Assembly: GCA_017557185.1 (NCBI GenBank)
Contig: JAFZAP010000043.1
Location: forward strand, 1 to 64,000
Length of the DNA stretch: 64,000 nt
Direction: 5' to 3'
DNA from: Prevotella sp.
GTDB taxonomy: Bacteria > Bacteroidota > Bacteroidia > Bacteroidales > Bacteroidaceae
In this document: positions 10,001 to 18,447 of the stretch, one piece after another
How positions within the stretch are numbered: the stretch's first letter is position 1
How the letters are laid out: each line of letters begins with the position of its first letter
Program-made: the position numbers and the translations under genes
The notes under the pieces: model-generated
Told to the model about the DNA's origin: nothing
What the model saw: the letters and a program-made list of their open reading frames with translations, nothing else
Databases searched by the model: none

Positions 10001-10080
10001 ACCCTGCCCGTCACATTCGTCTGGCCGAGAGCAAAGGCGAATACACACAAATTTATCAATAATAATACCGTTCTTTTCAT
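7015..10080 (-). CDS. SusC-family TonB-dependent outer-membrane receptor (copy 1)
   Basis: Outer-membrane importer for oligosaccharides, energised by TonB. I start at the ATG at 10080 (MKRTVLLLINLCVFAFALGQ signal peptide), giving 1021 residues; an ATG at 10095 would add five residues and overlap the SusD gene. A carboxypeptidase-regulatory-like domain follows (VTGRVVSSDDSEPLVGVTV), then the TonB-box-type stretch (NEVVVVGYG), the plug (IIVDDVEY, ILKDAST, GANGVLVVKT) and a beta-barrel ending in a C-terminal Phe (NFGVSIGF). It lies directly after SusD (8 bp gap) rather than before one, so it has no SusD downstream; the next gene is the CotH protein. Family assignment is secure. Confidence 0.97.
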   Translation of the reverse strand: MKRTVLLLINLCVFAFALGQTNVTGRVVSSDDSEPLVGVTVKVKGTKTAAITDIDGRYSIQAPGGSTLVFSYVGFVDQEHSVGGQRIDVQLVPDVSGLNEVVVVGYGTAKRITLTGAVSAINGRELQKVPVSSVQNTLAGKLPGFFSQQRSGQPGKDASDFFIRGVSSLNSAGNQPLIIVDDVEYSYEQLSQINVNEIESISILKDASTTAIYGIKGANGVLVVKTRRGLEGKPKINLRMETGLQTPVRTPKFLGSYETAQLVNDAYANDGRVPLFNDEDLEHFRTGDDPYGHPDVNWYHEIFKKVATQTNMNIDVSGGTQRLKYFVSAGYFIQDGLVRHFSSGDGINNNYLYRRFNYRSNLDFQVTNNLSMRLDITSRFMNINEPRSINATGQIYSFKEMHPYSAPVMNPNGTYAYLYDTSTSLPTLNARLANEGYRRTRRNDNNLLYSANWKMDWLTEGLSSSVRLAYSTIDESQRQVIRGDYPTYHYDPVTDLYNINPNGVYTPGTYLVGGNTNQARRDLNLLASINYARIFSNAHDVNAMLLYNRESTTTENSGEKVPDKFTGFTLKMGYKYKNRYLVDFNAAYNGSDRFDADHRYGFFPALGVGWAISEEPWFKKRFEWVDLLKIRSSYGIVGSDVAAGGRYLYRQVYQTGISYPFGERNNEGSQGYYEGDLGNDNVTWEKAKKFDIGIDLNLWNRVSLTIDFFHDKRYDQLVTRNDVPLILGIGSSPLNVARTVNRGFDGQLGYRDRWSEFEFNTNFVFSYAKNKIEYQAEAQHRYPWLASTGKPIGQQFGYHMIGYYTPEDIALINAGDANAPAVPNSDIPVQAGDLKYADLNGDGTIDDYDKAAIGKPNLPNTTLGLTLGGSWKGLTLSILFQGSFNYSFSVVGTGIESFKSQFQPLHQKAWTLDRYHSGAEISFPRLTTNPSTVNSAEAYMSDFWLIDAWYVRLKTIDLSYTFPRKATPRFMESLRLYMNAYNLFTWTSYDKYQQDPEISTNTAGDAYMNQRVLNFGVSIGF

Positions 10081-10088
10081 CACCGTTC

Positions 10089-11852
10089 TTACCAATTAGG
10101 ATTTTGTACCATGTTGTCATTCTTATTCACCTCCGCGTAGGGAATCGGATACAGATAGCGCTTGTTGTCCCATGCCACGTTCAGCACATTGCAGGCGGTA
10201 TAGGTCGCACTAACGCCATTCGAGGAAATCTGCATACCCTTGAGCGGCTGCCTATAGATGTTCTCGGCCTCACGCCAGCGGCGGATGTCGAAATAGCGAT
10301 GCTCCTCGAACGCCAGCTCCAGGCGGCGCTCGTTGTGGATCGCCTGTCGCATCTCCTCCTTCGTCATGCCCGCCTTCAGTCCATACATCTTATCGCTTCC
10401 GGCCGCAATGCCGGCACGCTTGCGAATGGCAAGGAGCACATCGTAAACCTCCTCAGAAGGCTTGTCGAGCACCTCGTTCTCTGCCTCGGCAAAGTTGAGC
10501 ACCACTTCTGTGTAGCGCATGATGACCCACAAGTGAAGGGCAGCACTATAGCTTGACGACGATTCAAACGAGCCCATGAACTTACGCTGGAAGTAGCTGG
10601 TCGTGCTGTAGTCCTCACCCGAGTTCGGATTGTGGGCACCGCCCTGCCACGTCTGCAACGTCGTTCCCAGCCATTTCGAGCCGTTATGCAGCACCGTCAG
10701 GTCGAGACGCGGGTCGCGGTTGGCATAGGGATTCTGCGGGTCGTAGGTGTACGCCCCTTCCTCGCCGATCGCCTTTCCGTCTTTCATCGGGAAGGCATCT
10801 ACCAGGTTCTGCGTGGGATTGGTCCGTCCGCTACCGATGTTGGTGCCCGAGAAGCCCAACGGGCCAAGGTTCGATTCCACTCCTGTGCCCGACCCTCCCT
10901 GACGGAAGAATATCAGCTCGGGATTGATCGACTTATGGTAGAAATTCAGGAATATATTTCTAATACTCGTTGCCAGCTTGAACGTTCCGTCGCCTTTCTC
11001 TCCCCAGGTCTCCATGAACTCGCGGGCAGCATCGGCAGCTTTCTTCCAGCGGTTCCTGTCGTAGGCGGCATAGCCTATCAGCTCGTTGCCGGGTTCGATA
11101 GGTCGTTCGTTGAACAACGGACTGGCCGCATAGAGCAGCACACGGATCTTCAGGGCCGCACAGGCCTGCTTCGTGGGAACGTGGGCATAGAGTCCGGGAA
11201 CGTCCATCGGGATAGCCCGCAGCTCGTCCTGAATAGCGTCGAGCTCACTCACGATATAGTCCACACACTCACCGAACGTGTTGCGGGGCAGCTCAAGGTT
11301 GTCATTGATATCGTAAACCTTATCGCCGAGCAGGGGAACGCCGCCATAGCGCTCCAGCATCTGGAAATAGAACCAGGCGCGGATGAAGCGGGCCTCTGCC
11401 TTCAGCGTGCGGTTGAGCGGCTGTTCCTCACCCAATGCGTTGATATAAGTCGCCTTGAACGGCACCACATCGATACCGTTGATGAAGATATTCACCTTGC
11501 GGATGAGCGAGTAGTAGTCTCCCCATTTCATCTCGGAACTGATGCGCGTACGCGCTGTGTACTGACCCAACTGCAGTTTCAGCACATCGGGTTCACCATC
11601 CATGTCGATGGGCAGCGCATCGTCGGATGCCGCGTCAAGATAGTAGCCGCCGACGCGGCTATGACCGCTCTCCAGTGCATCGTAGATGGTGCCGAGGAAG
11701 CCCAGTGCGCGGTCGCCCACCGAGTCGGTCGTCGAGAAGAGGAAGTCCTCCGTGTATTGATCGACCGGCAGTTCCTCATAGTTGTCCATGCAGGCTGTCG
11801 CAGCAAATAGTGCTGCACACCATGCAAAAGCCATTATCAGGTTTCTTTTCAT
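10089..11852 (-). CDS. SusD-family starch/glycan-binding lipoprotein (copy 1)
   Basis: Surface lipoprotein that captures glycan and caps its SusC partner. The reading frame is open further upstream, but those residues overlap the preceding SusC gene. The real start is the ATG at 11852, where MKRNLIMAFAWCAALFAATAC gives a signal peptide II and lipobox Cys. The product is 587 residues. SusD features include the TPR-like stretch KAEARFIRAWFYFQMLERYGGVPL, the ALKIRVLLYAASPLF motif, and the C-terminal RRLELAFEEHRYFDIRRWREAE and YLYPIPYAEVNKN signatures. It starts 11 bp after the stop of SusC copy 2, the canonical SusC-SusD order, so these two are the most likely pair. Confidence 0.97.
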   Translation of the reverse strand: MKRNLIMAFAWCAALFAATACMDNYEELPVDQYTEDFLFSTTDSVGDRALGFLGTIYDALESGHSRVGGYYLDAASDDALPIDMDGEPDVLKLQLGQYTARTRISSEMKWGDYYSLIRKVNIFINGIDVVPFKATYINALGEEQPLNRTLKAEARFIRAWFYFQMLERYGGVPLLGDKVYDINDNLELPRNTFGECVDYIVSELDAIQDELRAIPMDVPGLYAHVPTKQACAALKIRVLLYAASPLFNERPIEPGNELIGYAAYDRNRWKKAADAAREFMETWGEKGDGTFKLATSIRNIFLNFYHKSINPELIFFRQGGSGTGVESNLGPLGFSGTNIGSGRTNPTQNLVDAFPMKDGKAIGEEGAYTYDPQNPYANRDPRLDLTVLHNGSKWLGTTLQTWQGGAHNPNSGEDYSTTSYFQRKFMGSFESSSSYSAALHLWVIMRYTEVVLNFAEAENEVLDKPSEEVYDVLLAIRKRAGIAAGSDKMYGLKAGMTKEEMRQAIHNERRLELAFEEHRYFDIRRWREAENIYRQPLKGMQISSNGVSATYTACNVLNVAWDNKRYLYPIPYAEVNKNDNMVQNPNW

Positions 11853-11863
11853 AGCCGTAAGTT

Positions 11864-14800
11864 TTAGAATTTCAGATTGATACCAGTGATGACGCAACGC
11901 TGCAGGGGTGAGCTGGTGAAGGTCACTTCCGGATCCACCAGGTCGGTGGCGGAGAAAGTGAGCAGGTTCTGGGCATTCACGAAGAGTTTCACCCTCACGC
12001 CTCCGAGATGGTTCCTGCAGAGCAGTTCGGGAAGATTGTAGGCCAGGCTGATGTTCTTCAGCCGGAGGTAGTTGCCTGAATGCATCCACAACGACGAGCC
12101 CATTCCTGCGCCCATGTTGTAGCTGTTGCCACCTGCCGACAGGCGCGGATAGGTTGCCGTAGCAGCAGTCTCAGGGGTCCAGCGGCCAAGCATGTTCTCG
12201 TAGGCCTGACCGTAGGTGCTTCCCACGCCGAGGAATCCCTGCACGAGCGTCTGGTCGTCCACGTAGAGGTCGCGCTTGTAAGCTCCCTGCCACAACATGG
12301 AGAACTCCACACCCTTCCATTCCAGTCCGAGGTCAACACCGAAACAGCGCAGCGGCTTGTCGCCGCCGATCACCACGCGGTCGAACTCGTCGATGACGTT
12401 GTCGCCGTTCTGGTCGACATATCTCACGTCGCCAGGCTGCACCTCATATCCCGTGATGACGGGATAGCCGCCGGCAATGTCGGCAGCGGTGAGGAAGCCG
12501 TTGGCCTGCAGTCCGTAGGCAACTCCCACGCTGCGGCCCGTGAGCCGCAGCCAGTCGTATTCCACTCGCTGCTCGTCCATGTAGAGCAGCTTGCTCTTGG
12601 CAAGGCTCCAGTTGGCAGATACGTAGTAGTGGAAGTCGCGGAGGCGATCCTGCCAGGTCAGCTGCAGCTCAACGCCCGCCTGTCGGGTCCTGCCGATATT
12701 CTCGGTAGGATAGGCCGTTCCGAGCAGCTCGATGCTCTTGCCGCGGTTTTGCAGCAGGTCGTAGTAGTGATCGCTATAGCAGTCGAGAGCAAACGTGAGC
12801 CGGTCGCGCAGCAAGGCGGCATCAAGACCGATCGTCAGCTTGTGGGCTTTCTCCCATGTGCGATAGGGATTCGCCAACTCGTTCTCACGAGCGAAGAGGT
12901 TGCCCTGACCCTGAGTCGTACCTTGCGTGTAGTATCCGTAGGGGTCGGAGAACGTCTGACGGTAGGTGTAGTAGCCCGAGTTACCGATACCGTTGCCGGT
13001 CTTTCCCCAAACGGCACGCAGCTTCAGCTTATCCAACCAGGTAGCCTGTTCCATGAACGCCTCTTGTGCGATGTCCCATCCGAGACCGAAGGCACAAAAC
13101 GTTCCCCAGCGGTTGCCTGGTGCATAGCGGTTATAATAACTTTCGGTGACGGCTACCTGCGCAAAATAGCGCTTAGCGTAGTCGTAGGAAATCTTCTCCA
13201 TGATGTTAGAGGGAATCATGGGCAGGTCGTAGTCGTCGATCTCGTGCCGTGTGTCACCAGTCAGGGCTGCATGCAAAGTATGCAATCCGAACTGACGGTC
13301 GTAGTTGACACTCATCTGACCGTAGAGCATGTTATACGAAGCTACAGACGTGAAGTTGTTCGTCTGCGGAACCGATGAGCCGTAAAGCGTATAGATGGGC
13401 TCTCCCAGGTCATCGAGGCTATAGGCATAGACAGGAGCCTGCTTCGTGCGGGTGATGGCGGTGCGGGTGAGTGTTGCCACACTTCCGAGCACATGTGCCG
13501 AAAGACCTTTCACCAGTTTTCCGAAGTCGTAGCGCAGTTTGAGGGTAGCCTGAATGTCGCGCTGGTTGTCGGAAATATAGCCAGAGTTGACCGTTTGCGA
13601 GCGCAGGTTGTTGGTGAACGACCGGTTACCACCCCATGTGCCGTCTGGATTATTGATGGGATAAGCGTTGTTGGGGGTGGTATAGATATTTCTCAACAAA
13701 TCGCTGTAGCCGCTGCCGCTGCCACCGGGCTGATTGCCTTCGGTGATACGTCCGAGTGCGGTCAGGGTAGCCTCAAAGTCGTCGGTGATGTTGATGTGAA
13801 CTTTCGACGAGAGCATATAGCGGTTCAAGTTGAGATTGGTGTTGTAGTTGTTCTCCTTACTCGTACGGAAGGGACCTTGCTCGTTGAGGTAGCCGAGACT
13901 GACAAAAAATTGTGCCACGCGACCACCACCCGATACATTGAGGTTATAGGACTGAGAGATACTGTTTTTGCGCAGCAGCTCATCGGTCCAGTTCACGTTC
14001 GGATAGAGATAGGGATTGGTCCCGTTCTTGAAAGCCATATAGTCATCATAACCGTAGAGGGCTGACTTGCCGTCGTTCTGCAATGCTTCGTTGAGCAGAT
14101 AGGCATACTTGTCGGCTGAGAGCGGATGCAGTCGGTTGACAGCATGGTTCACACCGAGTTTGCCTGTCAGCGAAAGGTGAAGATTTCCGTCAGTCGGATT
14201 CTTTGTGGTGATGATGAGTGCACCACGTGAACTCTGCATGCCGAGGAACATCGATGAGAGCGCGTCTTTCTGCAGCGATACCGACTCAATAGCCTCCGGG
14301 TCGAGCGAGAAGAGCTCACGCTCGATACCATCGACGATGACGACGGGCCCCATGCCTCGCGAGCTGTAGGTGAACTGTGAGTTGTCTCCATAGCTATTTA
14401 TGCCGAATCCTGCAGGTATCCAAGCGGCGATTGCTGCTTCACTGTTGCTCGTCGTATTGCGCAGGGCAAAGCCACGATACTGTGAGATGTTGAAGCCCGC
14501 CATGCGTCCTTGCAAGGCCGTCATGATGTTGGGCGAAAGATACTTGTCAAGGTCTTTCGTAGAGACAGTCGACTGAGAGCCGAGGTAGTCGCTGGCAGGT
14601 GTATGCTCGCCATATGGTCCCACGATGTCCTTATCCGTGCTTACAAACCGCTCCATGAGGTGCACGGAATAAGTCTCATTTACCTTCAGCGAACGAATCT
14701 TGCCTATTTTCTCCTCTTTGAAGAGGTAGTCGGGATGAGTGAACGTCACCACGTCGCCCGTCTTGAACGTAAAGTCGAACGTGCCGTCGTCGGCTGTCGT

Positions 14801-14992
14801 CACCTTTGCGTCACCTCCCTTCAGCGCAATCTCGACTCCAGCGATGGGTTTGCCGCGCAGGTCGGTCACCATGCCCTTCGTCGGCGCGTAGTTCTGTGCC
14901 TGCAGAGAGGTGAGGCCAAGCATGAGCATGAGCATGCCCATGAGTATGGCAAGCCGATGCCCTTTTCTTTTAATAGATGCTGATATTATCAT
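11864..14992 (-). CDS. SusC-family TonB-dependent outer-membrane receptor (copy 2)
   Basis: A 1042-residue SusC-type importer. The N-terminus has a charged region and a hydrophobic stretch (LAILMGMLMLMLGLTSLQAQ), then a carboxypeptidase-regulatory-like domain (GMVTDLRGKPIAGVEI). The plug (VVIVDGIERE, VSLQKDALSSMFLGMQSSRGALIITTK) precedes a barrel that ends in Phe (GINLKF). The usual EVVVVGYG stretch is replaced by a divergent segment (VSTDKDIVGPYGEHTP), so it belongs to a different SusC branch from copy 1. A SusD follows after 11 bp and a DUF4961 lipoprotein gene precedes it. The 70-bp gap upstream (14993-15062) is the widest inside this part of the operon and shows no clear promoter. Confidence 0.96.
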   Translation of the reverse strand: MIISASIKRKGHRLAILMGMLMLMLGLTSLQAQNYAPTKGMVTDLRGKPIAGVEIALKGGDAKVTTADDGTFDFTFKTGDVVTFTHPDYLFKEEKIGKIRSLKVNETYSVHLMERFVSTDKDIVGPYGEHTPASDYLGSQSTVSTKDLDKYLSPNIMTALQGRMAGFNISQYRGFALRNTTSNSEAAIAAWIPAGFGINSYGDNSQFTYSSRGMGPVVIVDGIERELFSLDPEAIESVSLQKDALSSMFLGMQSSRGALIITTKNPTDGNLHLSLTGKLGVNHAVNRLHPLSADKYAYLLNEALQNDGKSALYGYDDYMAFKNGTNPYLYPNVNWTDELLRKNSISQSYNLNVSGGGRVAQFFVSLGYLNEQGPFRTSKENNYNTNLNLNRYMLSSKVHINITDDFEATLTALGRITEGNQPGGSGSGYSDLLRNIYTTPNNAYPINNPDGTWGGNRSFTNNLRSQTVNSGYISDNQRDIQATLKLRYDFGKLVKGLSAHVLGSVATLTRTAITRTKQAPVYAYSLDDLGEPIYTLYGSSVPQTNNFTSVASYNMLYGQMSVNYDRQFGLHTLHAALTGDTRHEIDDYDLPMIPSNIMEKISYDYAKRYFAQVAVTESYYNRYAPGNRWGTFCAFGLGWDIAQEAFMEQATWLDKLKLRAVWGKTGNGIGNSGYYTYRQTFSDPYGYYTQGTTQGQGNLFARENELANPYRTWEKAHKLTIGLDAALLRDRLTFALDCYSDHYYDLLQNRGKSIELLGTAYPTENIGRTRQAGVELQLTWQDRLRDFHYYVSANWSLAKSKLLYMDEQRVEYDWLRLTGRSVGVAYGLQANGFLTAADIAGGYPVITGYEVQPGDVRYVDQNGDNVIDEFDRVVIGGDKPLRCFGVDLGLEWKGVEFSMLWQGAYKRDLYVDDQTLVQGFLGVGSTYGQAYENMLGRWTPETAATATYPRLSAGGNSYNMGAGMGSSLWMHSGNYLRLKNISLAYNLPELLCRNHLGGVRVKLFVNAQNLLTFSATDLVDPEVTFTSSPLQRCVITGINLKF

Positions 14993-15062
14993 CGGTTTTT
15001 ATATTTACAATTAGACGATTTACAATTTTACAACTTATCTATCAACCAAAATCCTTTCCCTA

Positions 15063-16139
15063 TCAATTGCACTGGAAGGTGTAGATAAAGGGAAGGCGAT
15101 TGTCCGGATCAGGCTCATCCTTTCCAAGGCCGAGATAGTCATCCGTATCTTGCCCAATGACGATATCGCCGTTCTTGTTGGTAAAGAAGTACTCGATTTT
15201 CACAAGTTGCTCTCCCTCAGGAATGTTGAAGAAGCCTGCTGGCCAGAAGGTGATACTGCACGTTTTTGTCGACTCGTCCTCAACGGGCATAAGTGTTTTT
15301 TCCGATTTCTCTTTCACTTCATACACATGACCTGATGCTCCGTAGGCCTTGCCCTCGAAATAGACCGGCTCATTGGCTTTGGTGAGATCATTTTCGGCAA
15401 CACTACCGATGAAGCTGAACGTCAGGAAGTCGTCTTGCAGCGAAAGCAGTGGCGAGAGGCGGTTGAGGTGGTTGCTGCAATAGTCAACAACGGCGCCCGT
15501 GCCACCAACAACCTCAAAGCAGTCAGAGTACATGGCCTTCTTATGGTCACCGCCATCAGAGAAGCCGTCGTCGGTATGATTGACGAAGAAGCCTAATCGG
15601 CACTTGAGGTTTTCGTCGCCCACACGCGTTTTTATCCAGATAGTGTATTTCGGCTTGTCGCCGTTGTGGATTGTCCATGCGATATCGGTCTGGAAGACCA
15701 CCCACTCCATGTCGTCGAGCACGTTGGGACCTACGCCGTAAGTCTGATTAAGACATTCGACCCATGTCAGGCCGTTTCCATTCTTGGGCAGGGCGTTCGA
15801 CGGCATGAGCGACATGTTCATAATCTGTTCGCGATCGTCGGCGAGGTCGCAACGATAGGTCACCTTGGCATACTTGGCCACATTCCATGTTTTCGGCACG
15901 AGGATGGCGACTACAAAGTTGGTGTTGCTGACATCGGCTGCGCATTCAATATGCCCGTTCACGGTGAACGTAGCCTCTGTGCCTGCAATAGCATAGTCGC
16001 ACTCGCGTCCATCAATAATCTGCGTTATCGACACTTCGTCAAGATAAACGCAACCCGTAACGGCCAAGCCTATCATGACTGCCGCAACAAGCATCTTCAC
16101 GAGATTGTCTTTTATCTTGTTTTTTATTCTTTCCATCAC
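15063..16139 (-). CDS. DUF4961-type surface lipoprotein
   Basis: A 358-residue lipoprotein. The start region MMERIKNKIKDNLVKMLVAAVMIGLAVTGC gives a signal peptide II with lipobox Cys near residue 30. The body looks like two beta-sandwich modules. The first carries a 'LVPKTWNV' motif near residue 83 and MEWVVFQTD near residue 143, which recur in diverged form in two other lipoproteins of this window (33162-35768 and 49692-50519). It sits 6 bp after the DUF5004 gene; DUF5004 and DUF4961 proteins are known companions of SusC/SusD systems, where they probably help hold glycan at the surface. DUF assignment is from memory of the family; function is inferred. Confidence 0.75.
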   Translation of the reverse strand: MMERIKNKIKDNLVKMLVAAVMIGLAVTGCVYLDEVSITQIIDGRECDYAIAGTEATFTVNGHIECAADVSNTNFVVAILVPKTWNVAKYAKVTYRCDLADDREQIMNMSLMPSNALPKNGNGLTWVECLNQTYGVGPNVLDDMEWVVFQTDIAWTIHNGDKPKYTIWIKTRVGDENLKCRLGFFVNHTDDGFSDGGDHKKAMYSDCFEVVGGTGAVVDYCSNHLNRLSPLLSLQDDFLTFSFIGSVAENDLTKANEPVYFEGKAYGASGHVYEVKEKSEKTLMPVEDESTKTCSITFWPAGFFNIPEGEQLVKIEYFFTNKNGDIVIGQDTDDYLGLGKDEPDPDNRLPFIYTFQCN

Positions 16140-16145
16140 AGTACA

Positions 16146-16595
16146 TTAATTTGAGGTTCTAATCAGCTGATAGACATACTTATTGCTTGAGCAGCCCGGG
16201 CTGAGGGTGATGAATAGCCTTCGCTCTCCGTTCGAGATGGGGTATTTCAGCTCTACGGTCATGTTCTCAGCCTGTCCATTTTCTTTGAACGAGAGATTGA
16301 AGGGGTATTGCGGGTCGTCGATGCCCCATGTACCATTCTGCCTGACCACGAAGGGCAGGTAGTTGTCGATGTGATAGGTGCCGTCGGCAAGCAGATGCAG
16401 GGTGAACTGCGAGAAATCTACGGCACGGGTGATATCGATGTTGTTGCGCGTGACACTTACAATCTTCCATGCACCACTGAGGTCTTTCACTCCCTCTACG
16501 GCTCCGTAGGGATCGGTGTTGTCGCTGAACGTGCTGCATGAAGCGAAGATTCCGCCTGCCAACACCATGATGGCATAAATAATCTTGTGTTTCAT
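16146..16595 (-). CDS. DUF5004-type small lipoprotein
   Basis: A lipoprotein of 149 residues from the ATG at 16595 (MKHKIIYAIMVLAGGIFASC: signal peptide II with lipobox). An ATG at 16610 would add five residues and overlap the SusD gene by 8 bp; the signal peptide favours the shorter form. The rest is a compact lipocalin-like beta fold (LSGAWKIVSVTRNNID, then LADGTYHIDNYLPF, NGTWGI and FITLSPG), as in DUF5004 proteins found in polysaccharide utilization loci. It lies between a SusD and the DUF4961 gene with 6-7 bp gaps, so these are co-transcribed. Probable surface glycan-binding or accessory role; no catalytic residues are visible. Confidence 0.75.
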   Translation of the reverse strand: MKHKIIYAIMVLAGGIFASCSTFSDNTDPYGAVEGVKDLSGAWKIVSVTRNNIDITRAVDFSQFTLHLLADGTYHIDNYLPFVVRQNGTWGIDDPQYPFNLSFKENGQAENMTVELKYPISNGERRLFITLSPGCSSNKYVYQLIRTSN

Positions 16596-16602
16596 AGCTC
16601 CT

Positions 16603-18435
16603 TTAGTCATAATATGGGTTTTGGATTAGTTCCGGACTCTTCACCGTCTCGTTGTAGGGGATAGGGAAGAAATACATTCCCTTGCGGAAGACGTGTGTGC
16701 GGACAACGAACTCACGGAACGTGGCATTGCTGCCCGTGATGGTGATTTCCGATCCGTGCATCGGACGGTTCTCTGTCTGCTCGGCAATCATCCAGCGGCG
16801 CACGTCGAAGAAGCGGTAGCCTTCGAAGGCCAGTTCTATGCGGCGTTCGAGGCGTATGGCCTCGCGCATCTCGTCCTGTGTCATGCCCGCCGGCAGTCCG
16901 TACATACCGTCGTCTCCCGACTCAATGCCTGCGCGCTCACGGATGAGCTTCAGTGCCTCGAGCGGTCCCATCTGCTGCCCGCCGATGGTCTCGACGAAGT
17001 CGGGGCCGTAGTATTCATTGGCGGCCTCGGCATAGTTGAGCAGGATCTCGGCAAAGCTGATGATGTTGCGGCACTCTGGTGAGCCTACGAAATAGTTGGC
17101 TGCACAGTTGCGGTTGATGTGCTTGCGGATAAAGAGACCTGTAGGAGTACCGTTGTGCACTTCGTCCTGCGTGACGACGTCGCCGGTACAGGTGCGCACG
17201 GTGTAGTTCTCGGTGGTTCCGCTGCGCTTCACACAGCCGTCGTAGATAACGTTGATGCGATAGCGCGGGTCACGATTCAGCTGCGGATGCACGGGGTCGT
17301 AAGTGTACTTTCCCTGTCCGATGGGCTTGCCATCGGCCATCGGATAGCTGTCGGCGAGGTCGAGATAGATGTAGCCTCCATTGCCGTTGCCGCCGCACGA
17401 GGTGGCATCGAGCATCTGGAATACGCCCACTCCGGCAGCTCCCTTCTTCTCGAAGATAACCTCATGATAGGGGCCATAGGGTAGTTCGTGGGTTACCCCA
17501 AGGGAGTCGGTCCATGCCGTTGTAGAGACGAAGTCGGCGGGAAAGGTCATGGCGTAGTAACCCCAGCCTGGCTCGTCGTCGCCGGTGCCCTCGGTCTTAT
17601 GGACTGAGTAGAGGCGATAGTCGCCGCTCATGGTCATCACGTCTTTTGAGGCCTGATAGGCATCGCGCCAACGCTCTTTGTCGTAGGTCGGATAACCGAG
17701 CAGGAGTTGTGTCTCAGGCGTGCCGAAGCCGCTGCCGTTGTGGAGCGGGCTGGCGGCGGTGAGCAGTACACGGGCAATGAGTCCGCGGCAAGCTGCCTCG
17801 CTGGCACGTCCGTTGTTGCGGCCGGTGTTACGCGGGCGCAGCAAGTTCGTCTTGATAATGTCGCGACACTCACCCACGATGTAGTCCACGCAGTCGGCAT
17901 AAGTGTCGCGCGTGGTCTTCAGCTCGTCGCTGAGATTGTAGCAGGTGTCACCAATGATAGGCACACCACCATAGTGACGCAATAGCGACGCATAGTACCA
18001 AGCACGCAGGAAGCGGGCCTCGGCCTTGTAGCACTCTTTTGCGCTGGTCACCATCGGCGCACGGTCGATGTTGCCCAGGAACTTGTTACACCGGCGAATG
18101 TTGCTGTAGCATTTCTGCCAGGCATCGCTAGTCACAATGACGGGATTGACAGTGCCCGTGGCAAAAGCCATACCCGTCGAGATGTCTGACGACTGCTTGA
18201 ACTCCGCCTCGTCGCATGCCACCTGCAGACCACCGTTACCGAAACGGTTGAGTTCTGATTCGTAGCCCACCTCTGCATAAATCTGCGAGAGGAAGCCTGC
18301 CGCATACGCACTGTCGCTGAAGATGACATTCTCATCCAGGTCCGTAATGACGGTCTGGTCGAGATAGCTGTTGTCGCATGCAACAACCATCATCACAATC
18401 ACCGACAAGCCGAAAAGGATCTTTTTTACTTGCAT
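16603..18435 (-). CDS. SusD-family glycan-binding lipoprotein (copy 2)
   Basis: A 610-residue SusD homologue with lipobox (MQVKKILFGLSVIVMMVVAC). It shows the family's TPR signature KAEARFLRAWYYASLLRHYGGVPI, the CRGLIARVLLTAASPLHN motif, and the C-terminal RRIELAFEGYRFFDVRRWMIAEQ and YFFPIPYNETV. It is unusual in being preceded by a glycoside hydrolase gene (GH78, 12 bp gap) instead of a SusC, and followed by DUF5004 and DUF4961 before the next SusC. Its transport partner is therefore not obvious: SusC copy 2 is nearest downstream, but that has its own adjacent SusD. SusC copy 1 could be its partner by elimination. Confidence 0.97.
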   Translation of the reverse strand: MQVKKILFGLSVIVMMVVACDNSYLDQTVITDLDENVIFSDSAYAAGFLSQIYAEVGYESELNRFGNGGLQVACDEAEFKQSSDISTGMAFATGTVNPVIVTSDAWQKCYSNIRRCNKFLGNIDRAPMVTSAKECYKAEARFLRAWYYASLLRHYGGVPIIGDTCYNLSDELKTTRDTYADCVDYIVGECRDIIKTNLLRPRNTGRNNGRASEAACRGLIARVLLTAASPLHNGSGFGTPETQLLLGYPTYDKERWRDAYQASKDVMTMSGDYRLYSVHKTEGTGDDEPGWGYYAMTFPADFVSTTAWTDSLGVTHELPYGPYHEVIFEKKGAAGVGVFQMLDATSCGGNGNGGYIYLDLADSYPMADGKPIGQGKYTYDPVHPQLNRDPRYRINVIYDGCVKRSGTTENYTVRTCTGDVVTQDEVHNGTPTGLFIRKHINRNCAANYFVGSPECRNIISFAEILLNYAEAANEYYGPDFVETIGGQQMGPLEALKLIRERAGIESGDDGMYGLPAGMTQDEMREAIRLERRIELAFEGYRFFDVRRWMIAEQTENRPMHGSEITITGSNATFREFVVRTHVFRKGMYFFPIPYNETVKSPELIQNPYYD

Positions 18436-18447
18436 AGGATAAAGTTA

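Noticed and set aside
11853..12089. 79-codon N-terminal extension of the SusD copy 1 frame
   Set aside because: It overlaps the end of the SusC gene in another frame and would bury the signal peptide and lipobox; the start at 11852 is better.
10632..13378. Plus-strand open frames of about 390 and 430 codons opposite SusD copy 1 and SusC copy 2
   Set aside because: Both are fully inside well-supported genes on the other strand and show no recognisable motif.
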